Of a stretch of DNA of 64,000 nucleotides, positions 25,075 to 35,791 are shown piece by piece; position 1 is the first letter of the stretch, and every line of letters starts with the position of its first letter. A program made the translations under genes and the position numbers. Below the pieces are notes generated by a model that saw only the letters and a list, made by a program, of their open reading frames with translations, was not told the DNA's origin and did not search any database. This stretch comes from Carex sylvatica (Eukaryota > Streptophyta > Magnoliopsida > Poales > Cyperaceae), in assembly GCA_964058845.1 (NCBI GenBank), contig CAXKVR010000115.1:1-64000 (forward strand), read 5' to 3'.

Positions 25075-25719
25075 ATATATACAATTTTTTTATTAATATG
25101 CCAATAAATCACACCTATTTATAGGAAAATTTGAATCCTTTCTATATTAAAATTTGGCGAATAATTAAGGAGTTGGAGACTACCCATAATATTCCATAAA
25201 AAAAATGCTCGACCCATTTCAATAGAGGCGAAACAAATTGGGACCGGATCCTGGCTTTTCCTCAATAATAATAAAAAAAAAAAAACCAATGTAGACATCT
25301 TTCGGATTCAATATATTACTCAATACTTGCATGAGACGTTTAGTTTGTACTATAGATTATTTCATAGAATATTAGAATTTCAGATAATGTAATATCAATT
25401 AATATCATTCATGATAATGTGCTATTATCATATTTGGATTTGAATAGTTATTGCTTTCAACAATCCAAAAAAAAATATTATTACAGTGCATGTTTGATTT
25501 AGTATAGATTACAATGACTATTTAATATAGCTTTTATTTTCAAAAAGAAAATAATTTCCAAAATAACTAATTATCGCAATGGCATAATATATAAAATTTA
25601 CCCTTAACATGGGCAGTACAACAGTCATGAATTATGGAATCGCAATAGCAAGGTATAATTACACATTATTACATTCATTCTCTTACTATTTTCATCAAAC
25701 AAGGTATGACGGTAATAAA

Positions 25720-25720
<1 letters not shown>

Positions 25721-25787
<67 letters not shown>
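25721..25787. repeat. Compound (CA)n(TA)n(GA)n microsatellite
   Basis: Three dinucleotide arrays abut: CA, then TA, then GA. Confidence 0.95.
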
Positions 25788-26969
25788 TCCTGTTACTGTT
25801 AGTGTTAAGGTATTAACTAAATAATATTATGTTGAGTTCATATTAATACCATGTCAATACCATATCACTATTATTAAAAAAGTTAGTAGATAAACTTTAA
25901 TTAATTAGCTCTGATCGTTGGGTTTAATTAAATAAAGAAGAAAAAAATCAGTCGAACCTTATTTATAGTCAGGTAATATATGGATCCGTATCCTCTCAGA
26001 TACCTGACTCAAGACAATTGAAACGGCTCAGATTTACTCTCAGCCGGTCGGAATTCGGAATGATAAAGAAAGCAGGATTATTTGTGCTTTGAGATGCGTG
26101 TCAATTTATTTTCGGACTGTCCGATTCAATTCTACTCAGTCAGTAACCTGAGGGAATACGAATTCGTAATATATATCCAACTCTTTCTCCTTTGCATGCG
26201 TGTCCAATTTTCGTTCCTGCCTTTGGAATCGCAAGAATTGCATGATGTCTTGGACTTTAAAATTGGAATGAACCTTGCATAAATTTTCTTAAATTTTTGG
26301 ATAATATTCCTAGTACCGTATTGTGTATTGTCTGCACAATTACACGAAACCAGACCAAACCGGTACGCAGCGTACAAATGGGTTCTATTTATATTGGTCA
26401 GACTAGAATCGAACGGTCTCGATCCAAACTCCAATTTAGAGTTAAATTATGTTTGAAGTCCGTCGATGGGATGTCGGCCCGTAGTTCTTTCGTTGTTATA
26501 ACAATATAACCTTGTTCATGATATCTAGAAGTTACACATCGCATCTTTTACAGCAACCGTTCGTTGTACGTGGCAGCCATACGATGGCCTACCACCTGGA
26601 AGCTAGAACCGTGGGACGCTTCACCCGTCGTGCCGCCCACTGACTTATTCCTCTTTATTCTTTTATTATTCGTCAGATCCCCTGCTTTCTTAGTTTGTCT
26701 ATCTATGTTGTAAACCACTGCATGTGGGACCTCTCTGTTATAACTTAGAAGGAGAGATCGGCAGCTTTGTATACATACAATCTGGAAGCGCAACAGAGGA
26801 TCAACTTATCTCAAGGATTCCAACGGCTAATCCTAGTCAGGTTTTAACTCAACCACACATCAAAACCTAACCAGACATCAGCAACTACTCTTCCACCCTT
26901 TCCTCCCTCTTGAAGTTCACCCCTATTTTCCCCTTAAATTACTATCTATGCCCCTCCCTATCCCCCCCT
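25788..26969. other. Intergenic upstream of the serine-rich gene
   Basis: There is no supported gene. Short frames on both strands around 26.1-26.8 kb show no domain and overlap one another. The last ~150 bp are C-rich and probably promoter. Confidence 0.55.
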
Positions 26970-26977
26970 TATAAAAT
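26970..26977 (+). promoter_or_regulatory. Probable TATA box of the 182-aa serine-rich gene
   Basis: TATAAAAT follows a C-rich stretch 97 bp upstream of the ATG at 27074. Confidence 0.65.
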
Positions 26978-27073
26978 CCACCCTATCCTTTCGCTAGGTT
27001 TGCCAAAATAACAAGCAACAGAATACAATTGAATTGAATAGAATTTCCCCAAAACCCTTTTTCTCTCCAAAGA

Positions 27074-27622
27074 ATGGCAAGGCGCTCAAGCGGTCCAGTT
27101 CTTCGCTCTCTCTCCCCATCTGGTCGATTCGCATCTACCTCCACCTCCACCTCTTTCATGTCTTCGCAATCTTACTCCAGACAGTCTTCTCCAGTTCTTT
27201 TCAATCGCTCAGCATCGCCCACGCGCATTAACATTGCGGGTCCCACTTCATCACCTTCCGTACGCATCGCTCTCGCTAATCACCATGGTGCCAAGTCAGC
27301 ATCTACTACTCCTCGGAGGAGGACGTGCATGTGCGCGCCTACAACTCACCCCGGTTCTTTCAGGTGCAAGCTCCACAAGGAGATGCAAAACGCTAATCCT
27401 AGCTCTGGCCGATCCAACTCGGCTGTCTCGAATCGGCTGAATGCTAGGAGATCAGCGATGACAAACTCTCTTGTTAGAATTGGATCAGTTGAAGGAGGTG
27501 ATTGGGTTAAGCGTGCTCTTGCTGCTTTAATTCGACCTTCATCACATCAACAGAGAAGGCGTACTAACTTTCAGCAGAGGCCAAGTCGCCTCTCTGCTAT
27601 GGCTGTGGCTCAGTGTTCTTAG
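27074..27622 (+). CDS. Plant serine-rich protein-like, long form (182 aa)
   Basis: An intronless frame of 182 residues. Residues 1-80 are Ser/Arg/Pro-rich and probably disordered. The core is RRRTCMCAPTTHPGSFRCKL followed by H101, with C85, C87, H92, C98 and H101 in a C-x-C-x4-H-x5-C-x2-H arrangement. The C-terminus has RRRTNFQQRPSRLSAM. This core marks a land-plant family annotated only as serine-rich protein-like; its function is not known to me. The Cys/His pattern could bind a metal, which is an inference. The start is the first ATG downstream of a TATA box and gives the expected MARRSSGP opening. Three shorter paralogues lie at 39.0, 51.9 and 57.3 kb. Confidence 0.88.
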   Translation: MARRSSGPVLRSLSPSGRFASTSTSTSFMSSQSYSRQSSPVLFNRSASPTRINIAGPTSSPSVRIALANHHGAKSASTTPRRRTCMCAPTTHPGSFRCKLHKEMQNANPSSGRSNSAVSNRLNARRSAMTNSLVRIGSVEGGDWVKRALAALIRPSSHQQRRRTNFQQRPSRLSAMAVAQCS

Positions 27623-28894
27623 ATTTTGATTTAGGTCGGATAGAAGTGGAATACATCTAGTTTTAGTTGATGTTTCCCTATTTTCTTTCGGCTTCTGTTC
27701 AATTCAAGACAACAACTGTTTTGAATTCTTTTTTGAATTGTAAAGAATAGAAACGATTGTGATGGATTTGCTTCCATCTGATTGTACGTATCTTTGGCGC
27801 AATCGAAAGGGAAATCTAAGAATTCTGGGAATTTGAACTTGGACCAATTGAACTAATATGCTCAAGAACACCTAACATTAACCATAATTAATTAATTGAT
27901 GGAATGTTATCGCAAGTGCTTGTTGTGTTTGCACGGTAATATCTATATACGGTACAGGTACAGGTACAGGTAAAGGTAATTTATGTTCCTTTTTTTCAGT
28001 GAAATTTGTTATTTATTTTGGCGAGCTAACCTTTTCTAGTTTCCTGTTTTTGATTCAAGGATTGCTCACAAATTAAATGGGAGGAATGGAAGATAAATTG
28101 ATAAATATCTCTTTTTTAATCTCAAGTGCTTTGATTTCTGTAGATGTCAGATGACTTGGAGTAATGGTGATGCTGATGGATAATGGATAATGGATTTGCT
28201 TGGCCCGTGCATGGGACCACAAGTGGGACCCAAAACATCTTGCCGATGGATTTTGTCATTTAGTGGGTCCCGGACATATTTTAGTTGGGAAATTAATTAA
28301 ATTGATCATTAATAATAATAATAACAACAACATTTCTAGGCCTGGAAGTTGAGAAATGGAAGAGAAAGTGATACTTATATCTGAAGGCCAATCGGTAAAG
28401 AAAAATAAAAATAAAAGATGAATACATATCAAGAGACTGTTCGGTGTGACGGATTCGGGCATGGGACGCTATTATTTGGGAGTATCTTATGTGGAGCTGT
28501 ACAAATTTGATTTGTTTGTTTTGATCGGACAGACTAGATTAAATTTCAAAATTTGATCTGATTTGATCCGTCTAATTAAAATAAATGGACTAGATTAAAA
28601 GTTCCGACAAAGGATAGTCTCCCTTCGGACATGACCTTTTAAAATGCTTCAAAGAAATCAATAGATCTTAATTTGAAGAATGAATATTATTTTAAAAAGG
28701 TAGACATGGTTAAGGTGGGACAGCTAATGAGGTTTCAAAGATTTTTATTAATAAAACCGTGTTCGACGGAATTAAGATTCGTTAAAATTAAAAGAGATTT
28801 GAAGAGGCTTGTCCACAGCATTAAAAGAAGTTTACGATACATGTGATGTGAGACTAGAGATGGCTAGTAACTGCTACTTTATGATTGAAGACAA
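27623..28894. other. Intergenic, 3' flank of the serine-rich gene
   Basis: No gene is supported. It holds a short GGTACA hexamer run (about 27953-27972). Confidence 0.55.
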
Positions 28895-29379
28895 TTCAAA
28901 TTTTGAGAGGATTTCAAATCGAAAATTTTAAATATACCCTTTCTAAAAAATAATAAACCAAAAAATCACTAAATTCAGAAAATTCTAATTTACCATGTCC
29001 GTCATTTGAGAGGTGTTCGCTATTTCAAAGGACAATAAAAAAAAAAAAAACTAAAAATATTGAAATTCAACGGCCAAATGGATTTATTTGTTTATTAATT
29101 TTTAAAAATAAAAAAAATAATTTATAATTTAAATATGTTAGAAGGAATATCAAACGAAATAGATTAAGCATCTTGTAATTTAGATATACGGAATATTTTT
29201 CAGACATTATTTTCTCAGATTGTAAAAAAAATTAACTATTTTTTGTGTGTTACTGGAAAAAATTAAAAATATTTTGAATCTAAGTTATTGATTCAAGTTC
29301 AAAAGTTACTTCTAGATAAACAAAGGAATTATTGTGATCATTTAGTACTTTTAAATTCTAAGGTACTCCATCTATTTTA
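28895..29379 (+). repeat. Outer, diverged inverted repeat, left arm
   Basis: This arm matches the inverse of 34154-34670, though much more loosely than the inner terminal repeats match each other. Landmarks are AATAGATTAAGCATCTTGTA, ATTTAGATATAC, ATTTAAATATGTTAGA and GAAAATTTTAAA, all met in mirror order on the other side. The inner edge (GTACTCCATCTATTTT) runs straight into the Mutator-like terminal repeat. Confidence 0.75.
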
Positions 29380-29680
29380 ATATATTCCGGCCATTTTTAT
29401 TAATGCCCCTAAAAAAAAACTAAATTTTAACAATGCCCCTGTAATTAATTTTTTTTTATTACTACCCCGACCGCCAGGCCCACGGGCGGCCCAATTATTG
29501 AAGGAAACCGCCAGGGCCCAAGGCGGTCCACTACCCCAACCAAACCGCCCCAACCCTGGGCGGTCCACTACCCCAAGCAAACCGCCCCCCCTGGCGGTCC
29601 ACTATGCATTATATTTTCTCTCCTCTGCCTCATTCTCTCTCTTCTCTGCCTCATTCCTCATTCCGAACAAAATCGAATTC
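29380..29680 (+). repeat. MULE terminal inverted repeat, left (301 bp)
   Basis: It holds three hairpin-like units of the form ACCGCC...GGCGGTCCACTA, then CT-rich CTCTGCCTCATTC repeats, ending at GAACAAAATCGAATTC, the last shared word. It probably acts as promoter for the transposase gene. Confidence 0.9.
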
Positions 29681-29748
29681 GCGCCCGTCTCCTGTAACGA
29701 CAGGTATTATTTTGTAAATTCTTTTTAATTATTACTAATTAGTCAATT

Positions 29749-29834
29749 ACCGTAGCATTACTGTAGCATTACCGCAGCATTACCGCAGCATTACCGCAGC
29801 ATTACCGCAGCATTACCGCAGCATTACCGTAGCA
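29749..29834. repeat. 11-bp tandem repeat in the transposase leader
   Basis: The unit GCATTACCGCA is repeated about eight times, with CGTAG variants at the edges. It lies between a donor-like CAGGTATTAT (29701) and an acceptor-like AATGTAG just before the ATG, so it is probably inside a leader intron. Confidence 0.85.
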
Positions 29835-29948
29835 ACACGTAATTTTTTTTTAAATTAGCCATTTATTATTGTGCTCGTTATAATTACTGAACAATTATTA
29901 TAATACTTATAAAATTATTTTTTTTAAATGTAGTTTGTTAAGTAAAAG

Positions 29949-32900
29949 ATGTTAGTTGCACTGTATATGGGCGGCAAGCTACAAAAGGGTGTAGATGGCG
30001 TGTATTACACGAAAGACGCGGCATTTGGCTTCGAGGTTAATGAAAATACCACATTTCAGGAACTTAAGCAGATAATATACGAAAAGATTGCTGTAAACCC
30101 CAACAGGTATGAAATAGAATTGGCTACTCAGATTGACAACTCACAAAGGGGTGGGGCGGGGGGTAGACCTTACTTTGTGAGGTTTCCAATAACAGATGTG
30201 AATTTGTGGAGAGTTGTGTACACTCAATTTGAGTCTAGTGGGGTCTCCGTAATGGACATATATTTAAAGAGGGTTCCCCGAGGTGGGGCTGGACCTTCTA
30301 GTGCGGCCGGAGCTGGACCTTCTAGTGCGGCCGGAGCTGGACCTTCCGGTTATGACAACCCGGGGTACCACCACCACTCCCCTTATGACAACCAGGGGTA
30401 CCAGCACCACTCCCCTTATGACAACCAAGGGTACCACCACAACTCCCCTGAAAATATTGAAGATTTACCACCACCACCCAGACAGACACCCATAATCCCT
30501 AGATTTCCAACTATGCCAGAGTTAGGACCGGTACCCGTTAATCGAACTGATATTGATATTGATGTTGATGCTATTGATGCCATACCAGAAAATGAAATAG
30601 AAACGGGAGATGAATACGAAGGAATCTGGGAATCTGATGACTTATCAGATGGCGATGAAAATGTACCAGGTTTATCCAGGGAAGAAAAATTCCCGATTAG
30701 AGGTCGGGGAAATAAGCATCCGGTCGCCACATTCAACGATACCACAGCTTTTGAAGAGGCAGACATTAGTTATTTTGGCCCTCGTGTTGTATACAATGAC
30801 GAACTTGCCCCAGGGCAACTTTATACCAACATAGATGAACTTATAAAAAAAATCTACGAGACTCATGTTCACGGCAACTGGGAATGTAAAATACACAAAA
30901 GGGATCGAACAAGGTTAGTTGTGCTGTGTAAAACTCACCCGCGGTGCGAGTTTCGCCTTTTTGCAACCCCTGCAGGTGCCGGAGAAGCATGGATGATTAA
31001 GAAGTGTGAACCACCCCATACATGCAAGTCTGCATCCACTAGGACAGACCATTCACAGCTGACGGCATCACTAATTGCCGATGCAATTGAGGAAGACATT
31101 AAGGAGGATCCATCCATGAGCATCAAGGCGGTGGCTAGAACCGTCAGACACAAATACAAATATGTAACTCCAAAATACAACAGGCTGTGGAGAGGTCGTG
31201 AACTTGCAATTTGCAGAATATTCGGTAGTTGGAAGGATTCATACGGCTATCTGGCACCATTGCTCCAGGCCATGGCAAGTACAAATGTCGGTACTGTATA
31301 TGAGAGGTGGCATGGCCCCTTTTTTGATAAAGAAGGAGTGCTAATAGAGGGAGCTCAACAATTCAAGGGCATAGCATGGGCTTTTGGTGCTTGTATCCAA
31401 GCTGTGCCATACATCAGACCCGTTATCAGCATTGATGCATGCTTCATGTCTGGCCGTTATGAGGGGAGGTTACTGATAGCATGTGCATATGATGCTGAGA
31501 ACCAGTTGTTGCCTTTGGCCTTTGCAATTGTTCGTAAAGAGGATGGTGAGAACTGGGGATTTTTTATGCAGTTTTTAAGAAGACGGGTGATTGGGGAAGG
31601 AAAGTTTTTCTGTGTGATATCAGACCAGCACAAAGGAATAAAATTTGTGTTTGATCGTGAACATTACGGTTGGTCAACACATACTGGTGAGTGTGTGCAT
31701 AGGTTGTGTATGCAACACGTTGCGGAGAACCTTTCCAAGGCAACCGGAAATGACAAGTGGGTTCTAGAAACATTTAAACGAAATTGCAGAAAGAAAAAGC
31801 CGAGAAGAGTGATAGAGATGACTCGCAGTTTTGCAAAGGTATATATATTACAGTTGTTTACATATATTATTGTATTTTCAGACGACGGTTTTTTAGTACA
31901 ATTGTTTATTTATATTATTTTATTTTCTTATTTTTCTGTAGTACATGCCAAAGGCAAATCTCTACTTAATGAAGGTCGGCAAAAATAATCCGCGAGATGT
32001 CAACGAAGATCCAGCATACGAGAAAATATATCAATCTCGTGATGGAGGTTGGCGTTGGGGAATTATGACCACCAACAGGTCCGAGTCGCTGAATGCAGTT
32101 TTCAAGCAGAGCCGGATGTTACCTGTGGCTGCAATTGTAGAAGACACATTGTATAAGTTAAATGCCTGGTTTCAAGAACGGCGTGCTAAGGCCGCATAAT
32201 TAATAAGGATGAACCAGTCATTTTTAACAAGGGTGGAGGAGAAACTAGAACAACACAGGGACAAAGGTGCAACTATGAACGTGATCCCGATGGGAAATGA
32301 TGGTACAGAATTCGAAGTGCAAAATCCAAATGAATACGTTCCTACCAGCTGCAAACCAGATGGCACTATGGAGTTTGTGAAGAGGGCTTGCAAGTACGTG
32401 GTTAAATTCGGAGATGCCAGGACGGTAACCTGTACATGCCAAGGACCCCAACTAAGTCACATACCCTGTAGTCACGTGATGGCGGTATGCCGAGTGAGAA
32501 ACTACTGTGAGGATCACTATGTTGCTGACATGTATCGTACCGATTACCTTGTTTCCACTTGGGGTGGATCTTTCCATTCTTATCCCGATCAGCATGAGTG
32601 GCCTTCATATGTCGATGATAGAATACTTCCTTCAGAAGAATGGATAAGAAAGGGGAGAAGGAGACACAAGCGTGTTGTAATGACCATGGACGAGATGGGC
32701 AGTAGGCGACCGTCGGGAAATCGAGCTCGTCATTCTGTTTCTGAAAGGCGCACAGCAGGTATTTTTTTTTTTTTGTATAACACTAATTTATGATTTTATT
32801 ATAGTAGTAACTGAATTGTATTGTTATGTCCAGATGCCATAAACGCACACAATGAAAGAGAAAATGCTAGAGTTGTTGCTGAAGCAACTGGTAGAACACA

Positions 32901-33020
32901 TCCCCCCCTCCTGCGAGCCAATCATCTAGCAGCCAAGCATCTACAAGTAATGCTGCACCTGCCGCTGGTACAAGAAAATCTGGTCGTTTTTTAGGTTTAT
33001 TCGCACGTCGGGCCAGATGA
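29949..33020 (+). pseudogene. MURA-type MULE transposase, broken by one stop and one frameshift
   Basis: Exons 29949-31838, 31942-32758 and from 32834 join in frame through GT/AG introns. Residues 1-110 are the N-terminal domain typical of plant MULE proteins, followed by a GAGPSSAA / YDNQGYHHHSP repeat region and an acidic stretch. A DNA-binding region follows (WECKIHKRDRTRLVVLC, CEFRLFA). The DDE catalytic core has D496 (ISIDACFMSG), D559 (CVISDQHKG), the C-x2-H of RLCMQHV and E678 (NRSESLNAVF). A SWIM zinc finger follows (C794, C796, C806, H808 in CTCQGPQLSHIPCSH). Catalytic residues look intact, but an in-frame TAA interrupts codon 716 (32197-32199), between the catalytic core and the SWIM finger. 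In exon 3 a run of seven C (32902-32908) marks a probable frameshift: the present frame stops at 32994, while the other frame continues Ser/Arg-rich to 33020. It is probably inactive, but only lightly damaged. Confidence 0.9.
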
Positions 33021-33058
33021 AGTTCTTCACTCTATTGCTAGTGTGAAAATAAGCTACG

Positions 33059-33182
33059 AACTTTAATTGTATTGCATAACTTTAGTTGTATTGTTGAACT
33101 TTAGTTGTATTGTTCAATTTTAGTTGTATTGTTCAATTTTAGTTGTATTGTTCAATTTTAGTTGTATTGTTGAACTGCTGTA
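33059..33182. repeat. ~20-bp tandem repeat after the transposase
   Basis: TTTTAGTTGTATTGTTCAAT and close variants occur six or seven times, just past the transposase stop, probably in its 3' untranslated region. Confidence 0.85.
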
Positions 33183-33532
33183 ATTTAATTGTATTATTAA
33201 ACTATTTTAAACTAATTCAGAACTACACGCCCTGCCGCAGGCGGTCTGCTGGAAGACGATTTTAGAATTGCTTAGTTTTAAAAATGATGAAATATATAAG
33301 TTATAACTTAGATGAGACGGTTCCGATATAATTACTTAGTTTTAAAACTTGGTTAGTTATAATTATGTTGTAACTAATAACTTTTTTTTGACGCCCGCAA
33401 ATAAAAACCACGAAATGTAAAGTGATAACAACATAAAAGTCATAATGAAAAAAAGCTAATAGTACAGTCCCAAACATATAATACTACAGTCCCAGAGTCA
33501 AAATACTACAGTCATAACTAAAAAAAAAAAAA

Positions 33533-33883
33533 TCATCTGCCTCGTTGTTTCTTTCCGGAAGGATCCCACCTATCAGCTGCTTTGCCTTTGCGATCCCTGT
33601 GTGGCTGCTGGCGCCTCTGTGTCTGACTGTGCGGACTAATATCTCCTAAGTCGTCCTCTGAACCCTCCTCTCCCACATCCTCCTGAACCTCCGTATACAT
33701 GTCATGCATACCTGTGCCAGAAATCCATGGATCAAATGGTATAGATGACTGTGTACGCATGTCCCATGTATCTTGCCCCCAGGTTGGAGGATACGTGGAA
33801 GGAGGCGGTGCGCCAAATAATGCAGAGGCAAAGCCATCTACATTCTCCCCTGTACTCCCACCAGCCTCGTAGTCGTGCTCCAT
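33533..33883 (-). CDS. Second MULE ORF, 116 aa, unknown function (mudrB-like position)
   Basis: The ATG at 33883 lies just inside the right terminal repeat (inner edge 33888) and begins MEHDYEAGGSTGEN. The middle is Pro/Trp-containing (FGAPPPSTYPPTWGQDTWD), then acidic (EVQEDVGEEGSEDDLGD). The tail is basic (RRQQPHRDRKGKAA, GKKQRGR), which could be a nuclear signal. An in-frame ATG at 34036 would add 51 residues encoded by the terminal repeat itself, so I reject it. The gene runs toward the transposase gene, the arrangement of mudrB in MuDR, but I see no sequence likeness to MURB. It may instead be a truncated or spliced remnant; only its coding-like composition and position support it. Confidence 0.55.
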   Translation of the reverse strand: MEHDYEAGGSTGENVDGFASALFGAPPPSTYPPTWGQDTWDMRTQSSIPFDPWISGTGMHDMYTEVQEDVGEEGSEDDLGDISPHSQTQRRQQPHRDRKGKAADRWDPSGKKQRGR

Positions 33884-33887
33884 CGTA

Positions 33888-34153
33888 GAATTCGATTTTG
33901 TTCGGAATGAGGAATGAGGCAGAGAAGAGAGAGAATGAGGCAGAGGAGAGAAAATATAATGCATAGTGGACCGCCCAGGGTTGGGGCGGTTTGGTTGGGG
34001 TAGTGGACCGCCTTGGGCCCTGGCGGTTTCCTTCAATAATTGGGCCGCCCGTAGGCCTAGCGGTCGGGGTAGTAATAAAAAAAAATTAATTACAGGGGCA
34101 TTGTTAAAATTTAGTTTTTTTTAGGGGTATTAATAAAAATGGCCGAATATATT
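33888..34153 (-). repeat. MULE terminal inverted repeat, right (266 bp)
   Basis: An inverted near-copy of 29380-29680, lacking one of the three ACCGCC...GGCGGT units. It probably drives the minus-strand ORF starting at 33883. Confidence 0.9.
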
Positions 34154-34670
34154 CCTAAAATCTCTTCTAGAGAAATAGATTGAGCACCTTAATATTTGAA
34201 TGTACTAGAAAAATCACGATAATTATTTATATATCTATAAGTATTTTTTGAACCGGGATCAATAACAAATATCCAAAAAAAAAAATTAGTAAAACATCAA
34301 GAAATAATTTTTGTTTATTTTTACAGTTGAAAAAAAATCATGTCTAAAAAATATTTCATAGTGCTTTTAGTATATCTAAATTATAAAATACTTTATATAT
34401 TTTGTTTAATTTTTCATCTAACATATTCAAATTATAAGTTATTTTTTATTTCTAAAAATTAATAAGCAAATTTTTTTTTGCCGTTTAAATTGAAATTTTG
34501 AGTTTTTTTTTAGCTGTCCGTTATCTAAAATAGCGAACGTGCTAAAATATAAAATTTCAAAATCTGATATATATTTTTGTTTTTGTTTTTTGTGTACTAG
34601 TAGGGATATTTTTAAAATTTTCGAGATTTAAAATTGAGCGATCTAATTCAACTCCAAATTAAATGATTAA
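34154..34670 (-). repeat. Outer, diverged inverted repeat, right arm
   Basis: The mirror of 28895-29379: AATAGATTGAGCACCTTAAT, GTATATCTAAATTATAAA, CATCTAACATATTCAAAT and TTTAAAATTTTCGAGATTTA follow outward. A ~16-bp word between the inner repeat and this arm (around 34156-34172) is absent on the left. Confidence 0.75.
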
Positions 34671-35644
34671 ATTTTTGAGATGGCTTGAAGAAGGCGAATG
34701 ACCGTCCGTCCTCATACGTGAATAATCCCAAACATAAAATATATTCTGAATAAAAAACAATTAAAAGTTCGAAAATAAGATAATTTGGAGAATTAACCTG
34801 AGAAATCAAATTAACTTTAAAAATACTGAAACCGGGGAAGCTGAAACTTGACTAAATAGAAATCTAAACAATCTTAGACAGACCAAAGAAGGATTTGGAA
34901 GCAAGATCTGAGTCTAAACTCAAATTAACTCAACTGTTGATAATAACCTAGCTATGTCAATTTGGTTTATAACAAGTAGGAGTAATTAATGTGATAATAA
35001 ATCATTTTTTTAGTTTATAACAAGTAGAAATGCTTAATTTTGAATTTCAATTTGTAAAAAAATTACTAGCAGTTAATCACTATTAAATAATCAATTCAAG
35101 TTTCGTAATATTTTTAAGACAAATTTTATCTGACAATTCATTATTAATTCTTAATTATAAGTACTAAATCAACACATCTTTATTATTTATTTATTGTATA
35201 ATCCAACTTATAATTTTCTTAATTGTACAAAGTTTGCAAGTTTTTCTTTTCATAAATATAGACATTTGTATTGCATATTCACAAATAATCAGAATAGATG
35301 AAATGTTATTATTGTTTCTGGTTTTTCATATCATATGTTTTATGTTCTTTTTATAGACAAATATAATTTCATAAGCAATTAATATTAATGTAAGTACTTT
35401 AGTTATAAAGATATAAAAAATTGTTATATTGAGAACTTATTATTAATTTGAAAATTCATATGAATTTAAAAGTATGTAGCGAAATATTAAAAATTTAAAA
35501 TTAATAAAAACGATTAAAAAGGAATTTTTTTATCGAAAGTATTATGGTTTTCTTATATTTAAAAAAATATTTAGTTATGTTATAGTAGAAGCTGGAAACA
35601 AATTGTATTGGATTAAAAAAATTACAAGAATAATTACTGAAAAT

Positions 35645-35791
35645 CAAAGGTTTAAATAGCGTTTATCGCGTCATAGCGGACTGGTTAAAAAAACAGTGCT
35701 ATGTCCAAATAGCGCCGAATAGCGCGCTATAGCGCTGATAGTACCATAGCTTTTATGAACCAAAAACGCTATAGCGCTATTTAAAACCTTG
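35645..35791. mobile_element. 147-bp hAT-like MITE
   Basis: The ends CAAAGGTTTAAATAGCG and CGCTATTTAAAACCTTG form a 17-bp imperfect inverted repeat. Flanks CTGAAAAT (35637-35644) and CTAAAAAT (35792-35799) are an 8-bp duplication with one mismatch. CGCTATAGCG palindromes fill the interior. A relative lies in the YTH intron. Confidence 0.85.

Larger units (their letters stand above)
29380..34153. mobile_element. Mutator-like element (MULE) with GC-rich terminal repeats and two convergent genes
   Basis: The 4.77-kb body has terminal inverted repeats at 29380-29680 and 33888-34153 (near-identical apart from one extra ~35-bp unit on the left). They enclose a MURA-type transposase on + and a short ORF on -. 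Transcription of each starts from its own terminal repeat and converges, the layout of maize MuDR (mudrA and mudrB). I could not find a clean 9-bp target duplication at these borders. Because a looser inverted repeat continues outward on both sides, the true element may reach 28.9-34.7 kb. Confidence 0.88.

Noticed and set aside
33884..34036. N-terminal extension of the second MULE ORF to an upstream ATG
   Set aside because: The added 51 residues are encoded by the terminal inverted repeat, and the equivalent frame at the left end (29498-29728) also reads through repeat sequence, so it is structural DNA and not protein.
28895..34670. LTR retrotransposon reading of the long terminal repeats
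   Set aside because: The repeats are inverted, not direct, and the enclosed protein is a DDE/SWIM MULE transposase without gag, protease or reverse transcriptase.
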